Assembly: GCA_035640715.1 (NCBI GenBank)
Contig: DASQVO010000487.1
Coordinates: 1 to 12,560, forward strand
From: DASQVO01 sp035640715
GTDB taxonomy: Bacteria > Actinomycetota > Actinomycetes > Streptosporangiales > Streptosporangiaceae
Length of the DNA: 12,560 nt
Direction of reading: 5' to 3'
This document shows positions 11,691 to 12,560 of this stretch, piece after piece; within the stretch, counting starts at the first letter, position 1, and each line of letters starts with the position of its first letter. The notes beneath the pieces were generated by a model. It had not been told where the DNA came from. It made no database searches and was given only the letters and a program-made list of their open reading frames with translations. The translations under genes were made by a program, and so were the position numbers.

Positions 11691-12560
11691 ATGGCAGACT
11701 CGACGCGCCGGCCCATCGCCGCCGCCGTGGCCGGGGCGGCCTGCATCGCAAGCTCCGCCGTCGTGATGCGGCTCGCCGGGTCCTCGGCCAGTACGGCGGC
11801 CCTGTGCCGTTGTGCCTTCGCGCTTCCGGTGCTCGGGGTGCTCGCCATCGCCGAACGGCGCCGTGGCGCGCCGCTGCTCGCGGCTCGCAGCCGGTGGCTG
11901 GCGCGGCTCTCCGGCGTTTTCCTGGCCGGCGACCTGATCCTGTGGAGTCACTCGATCTCCGCGATCGGCGCGGGACTGGCCACTGTCGTTACCAATCTCC
12001 AGGTCCTCATTGTCGCGCTGCTGGCCTGGTGGATTCTTGGGGAGCGGCCGCGCCGGTCGCTGCTGCTCGCGTCGCCGGTCATGTTCGCCGGCCTGACGCT
12101 GGTTGCCGGCCTGGCCGGAGCGCATGCCTACGGCACGCGCCCGGGCATTGGCGTGATCCTGGGCGTCGCTGTAGCGATCCTTTACACGATCTTCATTCTC
12201 ATGCTGCGGCACGCTACCGTGGCGCCCGGCCCCGGCGGTACGCCCGGCGCGGTGGCGGGACCGCTCTTCGAATCGACGCTCGGCGCGGCCGCCACGTCCC
12301 TTGTCATCGGCTACATGCTGCATGATTTCCGGCTGGGACATGCGTGGCCCGCTCTGGGCTGGCTGGTGCTGCTGGCCCTGACGTCTCAGGTCCTCGGCTG
12401 GATGCTGATCACCGTATCAATGCCGAGGCTCCCGGCCTGGCTGGTCAGCGCGCTCCTGCTGGTGCAGCCGGCCGGGTCGGTCGCTCTCAGCGCCATGGCG
12501 CTCGGTGAGCGCCCGTCGCCGGAGCAGCTTCTCGGCGTGGCATTGATCCTGGCGGGCGTG
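11691..12560 (+). CDS. EamA/DMT-family transporter, 3' end outside window
   Basis: An inner-membrane permease of the drug/metabolite transporter superfamily, likely an exporter of small metabolites or drugs; the substrate cannot be read from sequence. The 290 visible codons have no stop and show repeated hydrophobic helices in two halves (EamA repeats). Examples are IAAAVAGAACIASSAVVMRLAG near the N-terminus, GLATVVTNLQVLIVALLAWWILGERP (end of the first repeat) and WLVSALLLVQPAGSVALSAMALGERP (the matching end of the second). The two LGERP motifs after the fourth and ninth helices are classic DMT signatures. Typical length is about 290-320, so only a few residues are missing. ATG 11691 has AAGGAG 6 nt upstream. 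It is divergent from the CGNR gene, which may regulate it. Confidence 0.92.
   Translation, partial: MADSTRRPIAAAVAGAACIASSAVVMRLAGSSASTAALCRCAFALPVLGVLAIAERRRGAPLLAARSRWLARLSGVFLAGDLILWSHSISAIGAGLATVVTNLQVLIVALLAWWILGERPRRSLLLASPVMFAGLTLVAGLAGAHAYGTRPGIGVILGVAVAILYTIFILMLRHATVAPGPGGTPGAVAGPLFESTLGAAATSLVIGYMLHDFRLGHAWPALGWLVLLALTSQVLGWMLITVSMPRLPAWLVSALLLVQPAGSVALSAMALGERPSPEQLLGVALILAGV

Noticed and set aside
11487..12341. 284-aa minus-strand ORF opposite the EamA transporter
   Set aside because: Low-complexity Arg/Gly-rich antisense of a gene with clear membrane helices.

Overview
The window is about 12.6 kb of very GC-rich DNA with GTG starts, strong AGGAGG-type ribosome binding sites and actinobacterial gene families: SigE-type ECF sigma factor, BTAD/SARP regulator remnant, stand-alone LigD-type polymerase and CGNR zinc-finger protein. 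It most likely comes from a filamentous or soil actinomycete (a Streptosporangiales- or Streptomyces-like relative). The genus cannot be fixed from the sequence alone. No rRNA, tRNA, CRISPR array, insertion sequence or phage gene was seen.

Left part (1-3773): a divergent glycerol-use locus. glpF (glycerol facilitator) and glpK (glycerol kinase, cut by the window edge) run leftward, and glpD (FAD glycerol-3-phosphate dehydrogenase) runs rightward. Together they import glycerol, phosphorylate it and oxidise it to dihydroxyacetone phosphate. The shared control region (1822-2068) holds three strong perfect inverted repeats and repeated TGTAC-type half-sites. No glycerol repressor gene is in view.

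Middle (3774-6867): a tandem 18-bp repeat that also forms a near-consensus promoter precedes a 22-codon leader ORF. This ORF overlaps an unusual predicted DNA-binding protein with two ribbon-helix-helix (RHH)-like segments around a helix-turn-helix (HTH). A convergent DUF1697 gene follows, then a LigD-type primase-polymerase (NHEJ/repair) with a 30-bp repeat in its linker and no Ku or ligase gene beside it.

Right-middle (6868-9786): an ECF sigma factor gene whose start lies in a G-quadruplex motif, 17 nt ahead of a single-pass membrane protein (probable sigma-factor partner). Next come a decayed N-terminal stub of a BTAD/SARP regulator and an alpha/beta hydrolase of the Asp-nucleophile dehalogenase/epoxide-hydrolase type. 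The hydrolase lacks two residues that define fluoroacetate dehalogenases.

Most striking stretch (9949-10561): a small secreted protein whose mature end is almost pure Trp and Gly. It sits behind a long leader with a Crp-type palindrome, a tandem 10-bp repeat, a possible pseudoknot and three tandem perfect hairpins, and it is closed by a 21-bp perfect hairpin. Directly after that hairpin lies a nitronate monooxygenase gene reduced by an internal deletion. The window ends with a divergent pair: a CGNR zinc-finger regulator and an EamA/DMT-family exporter (cut by the edge).
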